Program-made: the position numbers and the translations under genes | Shown: positions 9,336-17,444 of the stretch, one piece after another | Layout: each line of letters opens with the position of its first letter | Numbering within the stretch: the first letter of the stretch is position 1 | Source of the DNA: an uncultured Muribaculaceae bacterium | GTDB lineage: Bacteria > Bacteroidota > Bacteroidia > Bacteroidales > Muribaculaceae | Direction: 5' to 3' | DNA: 64,000 nt | Assembly (NCBI GenBank): GCA_910588065.1 | Contig: CAJUPZ010000001.1 | Location: 124,001-188,000 of the forward strand | Notes under the pieces: model-generated | Told to the model about the DNA's origin: nothing | Databases searched by the model: none | The model's input: only the letters and a program-made list of their open reading frames with translations

Positions 9336-11315
9336 ATGAAAAATTTGCGCAGAATTTTCGCATTTTCTTTGGTATGGATGGGTGTGGCGCTTTTGGTCGG
9401 ATGCACACCCTCCAAACTGAATGAATCTGAGGCGGTCAATAACGTTCTTGATAAGGCCGGTTACAACAGAGGTGAACTCGAAAAGCTCCTCAGACACTAT
9501 GCCGATGACTCAATGAAACTTGAGGCTGCCCGCTGGCTTATAGTCAATATGCCGGGCCACTACAGCTTTGATGACCCCGAAATTGACTCCCTTGAAAATA
9601 TCTTGGGTAAGCTCAATACCTATGCTGTGAATTTTTCACTTGACAAGGAAACAACCGACAGGTGGAACTCGCTTTCATTTGCCGATTTTACCCGCAAAGA
9701 CCATGTCAGATGTATCAAAGCTGACCTGCTGATAAAGAATATAGACCTTGCATTTGAGGAGTGGAGAGGCAGAAAGTGGAATGAGAATCTCGCTTTTGCC
9801 GATTTTTGCGAACTGCTTCTGCCTTATACCCTCGGTGAGGCTCGTCTGTCTGACTGGCGCTCTATGTACAGAGATCACTATAAGCACAAACTCGACTCCG
9901 CTTATCAAGGCGACGATGTGATTGAGGCCGCGAAAACTCTCCTCAGTATCATTCACTCCGAAGGATGGGTGTACAACTCGCAGCTGATAACACCCCATCT
10001 GGATCCGGCGCTGCTGCTTAATGTAAGGGTGGGCTACAACCGCGACTTTGTTGACAAACTGGTCTATGCCATGCGTGCATGCGGCATTCCGGTCGCCATA
10101 GATCAGCTTATTATATCTCCGGACAACAAAAACAGCCATAAATGGATTGTGCTGTTGGATAATGTTTCAGGCAAATACATCCCATTCGGCACCGATTCAT
10201 TGGAGCCATCCCGTGATTCCCGCCCCCATGACGGACGTAAAAAAGGGAAAGTTTACCGCACTACATACGAGCGTCAGAACCGTCATGTGAAGAAGTTTGA
10301 GGACATCCGTTCGCTACCGCTTAGAATTGTGAACCCAAACCTTCTTGATGTAACTACCGAATACTTTACTCCCGACAGTGCAACGCTCGCAGTGCATTCA
10401 CAAGGGGAGGGAGTGTATCTCGCTCTTCCGGTTCTTGATGAGTGGCGCCCGATTGATGCCGGCGAAGTGAATGGCGATTCTGTAACTTTCCGTAACTTTG
10501 AGGCAGGTGTATACTACGCCCCGGTGGTGCCCAAAAACAATCTTTTCTATCCGTGTGGTTACCCCTTCTATCAGACAAAGGACGGCGATATAAAAGTGCT
10601 TAAGCCAAATACCGGTAAAAAAATAAAGTTGAAGATGTCTCGCATCATGCCTCTCAGGTCCTCGATACTTTTTAAAATCATTTCCGATATGATGGGCGTG
10701 GTTATTGAGGCAGATGAGGATAAGTCATTCTCAAATCCTGACACAATACTTGTTGTTAACGACACCTTGATTGAACGCCGCAATAAATATCTTATCCCAG
10801 ACAATAAACGGAAATATGGCTATATCCGCTACACAGCCGCTCCCGGCCAGCAGCTCACTCTCGCAGAATTTGAGCTGTTTGCAGATATGAATGAGACAAA
10901 AAAGGTGAAATACACTGTGGAAGGACCTGTGTTTGACAGATCATGGCCGGAATGTCTGTATGACGGAGACCTGATGACCAGATTCACAATTCCTCAGAAA
11001 GATGCATCCTGCATTCTGCATCTTTCCGAACCGACTGAGCTGAGCACACTCAGGCTCACTGCCAGAAATGATGGCTTCTACGCTCTCCCCGGCAACTCTT
11101 ATCAATTGTTCTATATGGATGGTGACAAGGATTGGGTGGCCGCCGGTGAACCGTGTGTTGCAGATGAAAACGGTATCATTGAATTCTATGCCCCCGAAAA
11201 TGCTTTGCTTAAACTGAAAGACATAACCAAGGACGTGGATCGTCAGGTGTTCACCATTCAGAACGGCAAGATATGCTATTCGATAGACTTGGGTTTCCAC
11301 AACCTCGTGAAATAA
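9336..11315 (+). CDS. transglutaminase-like lipoprotein
   Basis: 659 aa from the ATG at 9336; a TTG three codons earlier would overlap ribBA and is less likely. The N-terminus is a lipoprotein signal with lipobox LVGC (Cys about 23), so the mature protein is probably lipid-anchored. The middle (about 190-290) resembles a transglutaminase/protease core: Cys in MRACGIPVA, His in NSHKWIV and a following Asp in LLDNVSG. The C-terminal third has a jelly-roll-like part with LYDGDLMTRFTI, suggestive of an F5/8-type carbohydrate-binding fold. Bacteroidetes have many such secreted transglutaminase-fold lipoproteins, usually of unknown substrate. Confidence 0.75.
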   Translation: MKNLRRIFAFSLVWMGVALLVGCTPSKLNESEAVNNVLDKAGYNRGELEKLLRHYADDSMKLEAARWLIVNMPGHYSFDDPEIDSLENILGKLNTYAVNFSLDKETTDRWNSLSFADFTRKDHVRCIKADLLIKNIDLAFEEWRGRKWNENLAFADFCELLLPYTLGEARLSDWRSMYRDHYKHKLDSAYQGDDVIEAAKTLLSIIHSEGWVYNSQLITPHLDPALLLNVRVGYNRDFVDKLVYAMRACGIPVAIDQLIISPDNKNSHKWIVLLDNVSGKYIPFGTDSLEPSRDSRPHDGRKKGKVYRTTYERQNRHVKKFEDIRSLPLRIVNPNLLDVTTEYFTPDSATLAVHSQGEGVYLALPVLDEWRPIDAGEVNGDSVTFRNFEAGVYYAPVVPKNNLFYPCGYPFYQTKDGDIKVLKPNTGKKIKLKMSRIMPLRSSILFKIISDMMGVVIEADEDKSFSNPDTILVVNDTLIERRNKYLIPDNKRKYGYIRYTAAPGQQLTLAEFELFADMNETKKVKYTVEGPVFDRSWPECLYDGDLMTRFTIPQKDASCILHLSEPTELSTLRLTARNDGFYALPGNSYQLFYMDGDKDWVAAGEPCVADENGIIEFYAPENALLKLKDITKDVDRQVFTIQNGKICYSIDLGFHNLVK

Positions 11316-11341
11316 ATTCAAATAATAGATTGGTCAAAGAT

Positions 11342-11773
11342 ATGTATAACCAGACTAAGCAGATAGTCCTTGACAAGCGCTACTTGCGTATGGCCATGAT
11401 ATGGGCTGAAAACTCATATTGTGTCCGGCGCAGGGTTGGGGCTCTTATTGTAAGGGAGCAGATGATTATAAGTGACGGCTTCAACGGCACTCCGGCCGGA
11501 TTTGAAAACATCTGTGAGGATGAGTCTGGAAAAACAAAACCATACGTGCTGCATGCCGAGGCAAACGCTATAACAAAAGTGGCACGCAGCAACAATTCCA
11601 GCGATGGCGCCACTCTTTATGTCACAGCCTCACCTTGCCTTGAATGCTCCAAACTCATTATTCAGGCAGGCATAAAACGGGTGGTGTACAATGAACTGTA
11701 CCGGATGTCGGATGGTATTGACCTTCTTGTCCGTGCAGGCATAGAGTGTGTCCATATCCCGGATCTTACCTGA
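11342..11773 (+). CDS. dCMP deaminase (ComEB-like)
   Basis: 143 aa from the ATG at 11342 (MYNQTKQ); an upstream in-frame start would run back into the lipoprotein gene. Zinc-dependent cytidine/deoxycytidylate deaminase fold: VLHAEANAI carries the HAE zinc and catalytic residues, and ASPCLECSKLII supplies the PCxxC zinc cysteines. It converts dCMP to dUMP, feeding thymidylate synthesis, in the cytoplasm. The neighbourhood (folate cyclo-ligase two genes down) is loosely compatible with one-carbon and thymidylate metabolism. The gap to the upstream gene is 26 nt. Confidence 0.9.
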   Translation: MYNQTKQIVLDKRYLRMAMIWAENSYCVRRRVGALIVREQMIISDGFNGTPAGFENICEDESGKTKPYVLHAEANAITKVARSNNSSDGATLYVTASPCLECSKLIIQAGIKRVVYNELYRMSDGIDLLVRAGIECVHIPDLT

Positions 11774-11801
11774 CATTATTCTTAGATTTAGATTTTTAAT
11801 T

Positions 11802-13448
11802 ATGAATCCACAGATAAAGAAAGCTGCTGTGTGGGTGCCGCTGATTATCGCGGTGGCATTTTCATTAGGGCTGTTTCTCGGCGCCCGCCTGTTCAAGTCT
11901 ACCCCGTCTTGGAACTCCGGCACCAAAATAAATCAGATGATGGAGCTTATATCGGAGGAATATGTTGACGATGTCAATACCGACAGCATTCTCGAAGCTT
12001 CAATTCCTGACATTCTGGCAAAACTGGATCCGCACACTGTCTACATACCGGCGTCTGAGCTACAATCCACAAACGAGGTGCTGGAAGGCTCTTTCGGTGG
12101 TGTGGGCATTGTGTTCAATATGCTCACTGACACAGCGACGGTTGTGGAAGTTGTGTCTGGAGGCCCCGCTGAGAAAGTAGGAATGCTTGCCGGCGATAGA
12201 ATTGTTGTTGTCAATGATTCTGTTGTTGCCGGAATAAAACTTGAAAGCGAGGAGATAAGAAAACGGCTAAAAGGCCCGAAGGGCACAAGTGTCACCCTCG
12301 GTGTCAGAAGATCCACTGCTCCTGAAATGCTTACATTCGAGGTTACAAGAGGTGATATCCCTGTAACAACTGTCGATGCCGCTTATATTATTGAGCCTAC
12401 TGTCGGATATATCAAAATCAACAAATTCGGCAGAACCACCTATATGGAGTTTCTTAACTCAATGGTGCAGCTTAGAGAAAAAGGCGCGGAGAAGTTTGTG
12501 ATTGACCTGCGCGGAAATCTCGGAGGATATATGGAGCCGGCAATTCTCATGGCAAACGAGTTTTTGCCTGCCGGACGGCCAATTGTCTCAACCCATGGCA
12601 GAAACGGATTGGTGGAATCGGATATAACCAGCGATGGCAGCGGAGCCTTCCAGTCAAACGATCTTGTTGTTGTCATAGATGAAGGTAGCGCAAGCGCAAG
12701 CGAGATTTTTGCCGGAGCGATTCAGGATAATGACCGGGGTATTATTGTCGGACGCCGCTCGTTTGGCAAAGGGCTGGTGCAGCGGCAGATTGAGCTTCCC
12801 GACAGCAGTGCGTTCCGTCTCACGACAGCCAGATATTACACACCTTCCGGGCGTTGCATCCAGAAGCCATACACCCTCGGAGCGCAGGAAGCATACCAGC
12901 TTGAAATTTATGACCGTTTCAATCATGGCGAAGGCTTCAGCGCCGACAGCATCAAGTTTGATGAAAACCAGATGTTCCACACTCTTGGCGGACGTCAGGT
13001 GTATGGCGGCGGCGGTATAATGCCCGACGTTTTTGTTGCCAGCGACACAACCGGTGTCACCTCATATTATATAAAGGTGTTCAATGCCGGAATGCTTCAC
13101 CGGTTTGCCTTTGCATTCACCGATGCAAACCGTGAATCTCTTAAGCCGGCCAAGACAGTGGACGAACTGATGTCTATGCTCCCCTCGGATGATGCACTGC
13201 TCGCTCTGTTTGTTGAGTATTCCAGAGACAAGGGCGGCATAGCACCCCGGTGGTACTACATAAACATTTCGCGCAATTTGATTGTTAGACAATTGAAATC
13301 GCTCATAGCAAGTGACATTCTCGGTCAGTCAGCGCTGTTTGAAGTCAGCAATAAAGGCGACAGCACAGTTGTAAGAGCTGTCAACGAGGCTGTTTCAGGC
13401 AACGCCGGAAAAATTCTTGACTCGGGAGCGCAGCTTGAAGAGCAATGA
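11802..13448 (+). CDS. S41 family C-terminal processing peptidase
   Basis: 548 aa from the ATG at 11802 (MNPQIKK); an earlier frame start overlaps the deaminase. A single N-terminal hydrophobic segment (about residues 8-26) anchors or exports it. A PDZ domain (GGVGIVFNML to about residue 190) is followed by the S41 catalytic core: IDLRGNLGGYMEPA, nucleophile Ser in EGSASASEIFAG and catalytic Lys in RRSFGKGLVQ. Ctp proteases trim or degrade periplasmic proteins from their C-termini. Length and domain order match the Bacteroidetes CtpA group. The next gene starts 13 nt downstream. Confidence 0.93.
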   Translation: MNPQIKKAAVWVPLIIAVAFSLGLFLGARLFKSTPSWNSGTKINQMMELISEEYVDDVNTDSILEASIPDILAKLDPHTVYIPASELQSTNEVLEGSFGGVGIVFNMLTDTATVVEVVSGGPAEKVGMLAGDRIVVVNDSVVAGIKLESEEIRKRLKGPKGTSVTLGVRRSTAPEMLTFEVTRGDIPVTTVDAAYIIEPTVGYIKINKFGRTTYMEFLNSMVQLREKGAEKFVIDLRGNLGGYMEPAILMANEFLPAGRPIVSTHGRNGLVESDITSDGSGAFQSNDLVVVIDEGSASASEIFAGAIQDNDRGIIVGRRSFGKGLVQRQIELPDSSAFRLTTARYYTPSGRCIQKPYTLGAQEAYQLEIYDRFNHGEGFSADSIKFDENQMFHTLGGRQVYGGGGIMPDVFVASDTTGVTSYYIKVFNAGMLHRFAFAFTDANRESLKPAKTVDELMSMLPSDDALLALFVEYSRDKGGIAPRWYYINISRNLIVRQLKSLIASDILGQSALFEVSNKGDSTVVRAVNEAVSGNAGKILDSGAQLEEQ

Positions 13449-13461
13449 CTACGCGAAGAAA

Positions 13462-14010
13462 ATGAAAAAAGAGGATATACGAAGAAAAGTGAGGGCAGGC
13501 AAAAGCCTGTTGTCCGAAAATGACCGGGCAGTGGCGGCATCCAGAGTGTTCAGCCGTCTGGAGCAGCTTGCCGCATTCATGATGTCTGACAGGATACTCA
13601 TGTATCACTCTCTGCCCGACGAACTGTCCACGCTCGAATTCCTTTCGAAGTGGGGAGGTAGAAAACGCTTCTTCCTTCCGAGGGTAAACGGAGTGAATCT
13701 TGACATTCTGCCATACGATAGGAGCTCTCTTCGGCTCGGCGCTTTTCATATCGAGGAGCCGCAAGGCAACGACATTACTTCTATAGATGAAATTGAAATG
13801 GTGGTTGTTCCGGCCGTGGCGTACGATAGGTCCGGCAACCGTGTGGGACGCGGCAAAGGCTACTACGACAGACTCATGGCCGACAGTAAGGCTCTGAAAG
13901 TGGGTGTGGCCTACGATTTCCAGATTTTTGATGAGTTTGACGTAGATGCGCATGATGTGCCTGTTGATATGGTTATCACTGAGTCCGCAACATACATCAG
14001 ACGCAGATAA
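13462..14010 (+). CDS. 5-formyltetrahydrofolate cyclo-ligase
   Basis: 182 aa from the ATG at 13462 (MKKEDIRRK). It turns 5-formyl-THF into 5,10-methenyl-THF with ATP. Signatures: RRKVRAGKSLLS at the N-terminus, YHSLPDELST, and the C-terminal ATP/phosphate loop GRGKGYYDRLMA preceded by VVPAVAYDRSGNRVG. It is the last gene of the 6.2-14.0 kb run and is followed by a strong terminator. A more upstream TTG start would overlap the protease gene by over 30 nt and is not needed. Confidence 0.93.
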   Translation: MKKEDIRRKVRAGKSLLSENDRAVAASRVFSRLEQLAAFMMSDRILMYHSLPDELSTLEFLSKWGGRKRFFLPRVNGVNLDILPYDRSSLRLGAFHIEEPQGNDITSIDEIEMVVVPAVAYDRSGNRVGRGKGYYDRLMADSKALKVGVAYDFQIFDEFDVDAHDVPVDMVITESATYIRRR

Positions 14011-14051
14011 TGACAATATTACTGGTCCTTATTTAAAATCATTATAAATAA

Positions 14052-14078
14052 TGCCGGAATTTCTTGGAGATTCCGGCA
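14052..14078 (+). terminator. intrinsic terminator after the cyclo-ligase gene
   Basis: Perfect 9-bp stem TGCCGGAAT / ATTCCGGCA with a 9-nt loop, followed by TATTTTTTC. It closes the run of genes that began at lptF/G. Confidence 0.85.
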
Positions 14079-14094
14079 TATTTTTTCAACTTTG
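14064..14094 (+). promoter_or_regulatory. likely promoter of feoAB, overlapping the terminator
   Basis: TTG (14064-14066), 20-nt spacer, CAACTTTG (14087-14094), one mismatch from TAnnTTTG, 30 nt before the feoAB start. The -33 box falls in the loop of the preceding terminator hairpin. No obvious Fur-type palindrome was recognised. Confidence 0.45.
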
Positions 14095-14124
14095 CACTGT
14101 TTTTTACTATTTACGCATTAAGAG

Positions 14125-16527
14125 ATGAGATTAGACGAGCTTCACACCGGTGATACAGCCATCATAGTCAAGATATTAGGTCATGGCGCTTTCCGTAAGC
14201 GCATGATTGAGATGGGATTTGTGAAAGGCCACGAGGTAAAGGTGCTGTTGCATGCACCCTTGCACGACCCCATCAAGTACAGCATAATGGGCTATGAGAT
14301 TTCGCTGCGCAGGGCTGAGGCTCATCTTGTTGAAGTGATGCCGGTGGATATCGATAAAAATGAGGATGCCTCCGATGCCGCTTTGAACGACACTGCCTCG
14401 GATAATTCAAAAAAAGACACTAACGAATTCCATAAACGCCGCAAAACAATAAATGTGGCGCTGGTCGGAAACCCCAATTGCGGCAAAACTTCTCTTTTCA
14501 ACATAGCATCCGGTGCAAGGGAGCATGTGGGAAACTACAGCGGTGTGACCGTCGACGCCAAGCAGGGTAAATTCAACCACCGGGGCTACACCTTCAACAT
14601 TGTGGATCTACCAGGCACATACTCCCTCGCCTCATATTCGCCCGAGGAGCTTTATGTGAGGAAATACCTCAAGGAGGAGACCCCGGATGTAATTATCAAC
14701 GTTGTGGTTGCATCAAATCTCGAGCGAAATCTCTATCTCACCACCGAACTCATTGATATGGACCGCAGCATGGTCATTGCATTGAATATGTATGATGAGC
14801 TCAAAAGACGGGGTGACAATCTTGACTTCCGGCTGCTTGGCGAGATGATCGGAGTGCCGGTTGTGCCTACCGTATCCAGGACAGGGGAGGGTATATCTGC
14901 CCTGTTTGACACCGTCATAGATGTGTATGAGGGCCGCGATGAGGCTGTGAGACATATTCATGTGCCGCTCGGAGAGGATATAGAGAAAGGTGTCAACATC
15001 ATCAAGGACGAGCTGAAGAAAGATGACCATATAGGGCGCCACTTCTCACCCCGCTATCTCGCTATAAAGCTGCTTGAACGCGACCGTGAGGTGGAGGATG
15101 AAATAAAAAAACTGCCCGACGGCAACGCTATCCTGTCATCGCGCGACCGCGAACTTCAGCGCATTGAAACAGTGTGCAAGGATGACGCTTCATCTGTTAT
15201 TGCCGATGAAAAATATGGATTCATTGCCGGAGCCCTTGCCGAGACATTGGTGAAAGGCGAAGGTAACTCGGAAGATTCCACCCGGATCATCGACGCATTT
15301 GTCACCAACAAACTCTTCGGATTTCCGGTGTTCATCCTTATCATGTTCGCTATATTCTGGGCTACATTCGAAATCGGGGCATACCCCATGGAATGGATTG
15401 AAAGCCTTGTAGGGTGGATATCATCCGTAGTTCAGAAGCTAATGCCGGATGGAGCATTGAAAGATTTGATAGCCGACGGTATAATCGGCGGGGTAGGCGG
15501 TGTGATTGTGTTTCTGCCAAACATCCTTATCCTGTACTTCTGCATATCCTTTATGGAAGACTCCGGCTATATGGCCAGGGCTGCATTCATAATGGACAAA
15601 CTGATGCACCGTATCGGTCTTCACGGCAAGTCATTCATACCGCTGATTATGGGCTTCGGCTGCAATGTGCCGGCCATTATGTCCTCACGCTCCATCGAAA
15701 GCCGTTCAAGCCGCATAATAACTATTCTGATCAACCCGTTCATGTCTTGCTCGGCACGATTGCCAATATATGTGCTGCTCGTGGGAACATTCTTTGAAAA
15801 ACATGCCGCCCTTGTGTTTCTGGGGTTGTATCTGCTTGGGGTTCTCGTGGCTATGGCAACTGCTAAATTGCTGCGTACCTTCTGGTTCAAGACCGATGAG
15901 ACACCGTTTGTCATGGAGCTGCCGCCATACCGTATCCCCACACTGAAAGCATCTCTGCGCCACATGTGGGGCAAAGGCGAGCAATACCTCAAGAAAATGG
16001 GGGGCGTCATTCTTGTGGCAAGCATCATTGTATGGGCACTTGATTATTTCCCGCTTCATGACAAGACCGCAGATGTGGCTACTGTAGAAACAGTGGCAGG
16101 CGACAACGAAATAAATCCGAAGACCGATTCCTATCTTGAGATGGCCGGAAAATTCGTCAATCCCGTCATGGAGCCCCTGGGATTCCATTGGCGCGCATCT
16201 GTTGCTGCCCTTGCCGGAGTGCCTGCCAAGGAGATTGTGGTGTCCACATTGGGTGTGCTGTACACCGGCGATGAGGAGGCTGAGGATTCAGCCCTGTCCG
16301 CTCGCATAACAGCTCCGAATCCCAACACCGGATTGCCGGACTTCACAGCCGCCGCAGCCCTCAGCTTCATGATTTTCATATTGCTCTATTGCCCCTGCAC
16401 AGCTACGGTTATAGCCATAGTAAAGGAAACCGGCAGCTGGAAGTACGGACTCTTTTCGGTGGTGTACAACACAGCCGTGGCATGGTTGGCCGCCTTCATT
16501 GCCTACCGCATCATGCTCCTCATCTGA
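14125..16527 (+). CDS. feoB: FeoA-FeoB fusion ferrous iron transporter
   Basis: 800 aa. Residues 1 to about 75 are a FeoA SH3-like domain (LDELHTGDTAIIVKI, MIEMGFVKGHEV). A GTPase domain follows: G1 GNPNCGKT (115-122), G3 DLPGTYSL, and G4 ALNMYDE with a Met-Tyr variant of NKxD. Then come the helical spacer and the membrane FeoB core from about residue 390, with GFGCNVPAIMSSRSIES, AGVPAKEIVVSTL and the late YCPCTATV. It imports Fe(II) across the inner membrane and is the usual Bacteroidetes FeoAB architecture. Monocistronic, with its own promoter. Confidence 0.96.
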   Translation: MRLDELHTGDTAIIVKILGHGAFRKRMIEMGFVKGHEVKVLLHAPLHDPIKYSIMGYEISLRRAEAHLVEVMPVDIDKNEDASDAALNDTASDNSKKDTNEFHKRRKTINVALVGNPNCGKTSLFNIASGAREHVGNYSGVTVDAKQGKFNHRGYTFNIVDLPGTYSLASYSPEELYVRKYLKEETPDVIINVVVASNLERNLYLTTELIDMDRSMVIALNMYDELKRRGDNLDFRLLGEMIGVPVVPTVSRTGEGISALFDTVIDVYEGRDEAVRHIHVPLGEDIEKGVNIIKDELKKDDHIGRHFSPRYLAIKLLERDREVEDEIKKLPDGNAILSSRDRELQRIETVCKDDASSVIADEKYGFIAGALAETLVKGEGNSEDSTRIIDAFVTNKLFGFPVFILIMFAIFWATFEIGAYPMEWIESLVGWISSVVQKLMPDGALKDLIADGIIGGVGGVIVFLPNILILYFCISFMEDSGYMARAAFIMDKLMHRIGLHGKSFIPLIMGFGCNVPAIMSSRSIESRSSRIITILINPFMSCSARLPIYVLLVGTFFEKHAALVFLGLYLLGVLVAMATAKLLRTFWFKTDETPFVMELPPYRIPTLKASLRHMWGKGEQYLKKMGGVILVASIIVWALDYFPLHDKTADVATVETVAGDNEINPKTDSYLEMAGKFVNPVMEPLGFHWRASVAALAGVPAKEIVVSTLGVLYTGDEEAEDSALSARITAPNPNTGLPDFTAAAALSFMIFILLYCPCTATVIAIVKETGSWKYGLFSVVYNTAVAWLAAFIAYRIMLLI

Positions 16528-16721
16528 TCATCCCCGCTTTTCCTGACAGAGCCTCGGCGAAGTGATGCAGTTTAGCCACTGCAAAATCGCAACACGCAAT
16601 AATGCCCGTTCGTTACCGAAGCACGTCTGTGCTATTGGTGCAGTAGCCGTATGCCTACTTATATTTCCGTAATATAGCACTTGCCTGTTTAATCTGCGGG
16701 TCCCGGCTCGTGTATTTTTAT

Positions 16722-16752
16722 TTTGTAATTTTATGAAACATTCTTAACTTTG
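16722..16752 (+). promoter_or_regulatory. promoter of the candidate structured RNA
   Basis: TTTG (16722-16725), exactly 19 nt, TAACTTTG (16745-16752): a full-consensus Bacteroidetes promoter not followed by any convincing coding start for more than 400 nt. The 190 nt between the feoAB stop and this box hold only a short hairpin (TGCAGT 16566-16571 / ACTGCA 16578-16583) that is too weak to call a terminator. Confidence 0.75.
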
Positions 16753-16757
16753 CGGCG

Positions 16758-17075
16758 CAGACCGCATCGCAGAGCCCGGTCAAGGGCAATGTGGGTGGGG
16801 CTGCAAATGACATACGAAAAGCGTTTACTCGACGCTCTTTCTTGACAATTGGGAACTTCGCAAACTTTCTAATCGTAGTCAAGGATGCAGCAAACGGTAG
16901 ATGCCCAAGTGGATATGTATATTATGTCCTAACCTGGCGCGTGAGCGTTGGGTATTGGCATATAGCATATTTCCGCGTGAGGCTCTGCGCGTTTGCTCGT
17001 TCAACTACGATGGGCAATGCGAAGGCCTCCAATTGTGGAACGAGCAAACAGTACGGCTCTCACGCTTTTTCTTTA
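16758..17075 (+). ncRNA. candidate structured non-coding RNA, about 315 nt
   Basis: The start is estimated from the promoter just upstream and the end from an intrinsic terminator. The 3' domain is a long stem: GCGTGAG (16975-16981) pairs with CTCACGC (17059-17065), and after a symmetric 9/9 internal loop GTTTGCTCGTTC (16991-17002) pairs exactly with GAACGAGCAAAC (17038-17049); TTTTTCTTT follows. Smaller hairpins are AGCGT/ACGCT (16820-16836) and CTTGAC/GTCAAG (16841-16883). Open frames exist but none has convincing start or composition. It is not tmRNA, RNase P or 6S by any motif I can see. I recall similar spurious translations from other Bacteroidales, unverified. Confidence 0.6.
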
Positions 17076-17158
17076 TAAACCAATCAACCGCCAACGAGGT
17101 GAGCCCAGCGGCTGTGCTTTTTATGTGTTCTATTGAATACCTATTTAGAGAATGCAAT

Positions 17159-17413
17159 ATGCTCCAACGTGCGTTGGGAGTCGAGTTGTACACTCCAATT
17201 CTGCTATGTGAGAAACTGACGACAGAAATAGTCATACTTAAAGTCAATTGTTCAGACCAGGAGGCAGAACATTTGCTTAGAAACGTGATGGATGGAATTG
17301 ATACAAATACCGGAAAGTATTCAGTGTTAGTATCCGATGATAAAGGTAATCCACTTAATCCCCAGAGGGTAATGATTGACTTAAAATCAATACTTACTGT
17401 ATGGAAGCGGTAG
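17159..17413 (+). CDS. small hypothetical protein upstream of the LRR surface protein
   Basis: 84 aa from the ATG at 17159; the frame is open further upstream but there it runs through the structured RNA terminator, so a late start is preferred. The sequence is mixed alpha/beta in appearance (TEIVILKVNCSDQEAEHLLRN, then KYSVLVSDDKGNPLNP) with no signal peptide or membrane segment. I do not recognise the family. The stop is 31 nt before the large surface protein gene, so the two may be co-transcribed. It may also be a chance frame within a longer leader. Confidence 0.4.
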   Translation: MLQRALGVELYTPILLCEKLTTEIVILKVNCSDQEAEHLLRNVMDGIDTNTGKYSVLVSDDKGNPLNPQRVMIDLKSILTVWKR

Positions 17414-17444
17414 TCAGTATCTCAACCGAACTAATATAAAATAT

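Noticed and set aside
16566..16583. Short hairpin after feoAB as a terminator
   Set aside because: Six base pairs and no T-run.
16791..17078. A 95-codon plus-strand frame inside the structured RNA
   Set aside because: It spans the stem arms, has a Cys/Ser/Arg-rich chance composition and ends at the terminator.
16901..17413. A 170-codon plus-strand frame covering the structured RNA and the small ORF
   Set aside because: Its first half lies on perfectly paired stems and a terminator T-run, with no convincing start; only the part from 17159 was kept, at low confidence.
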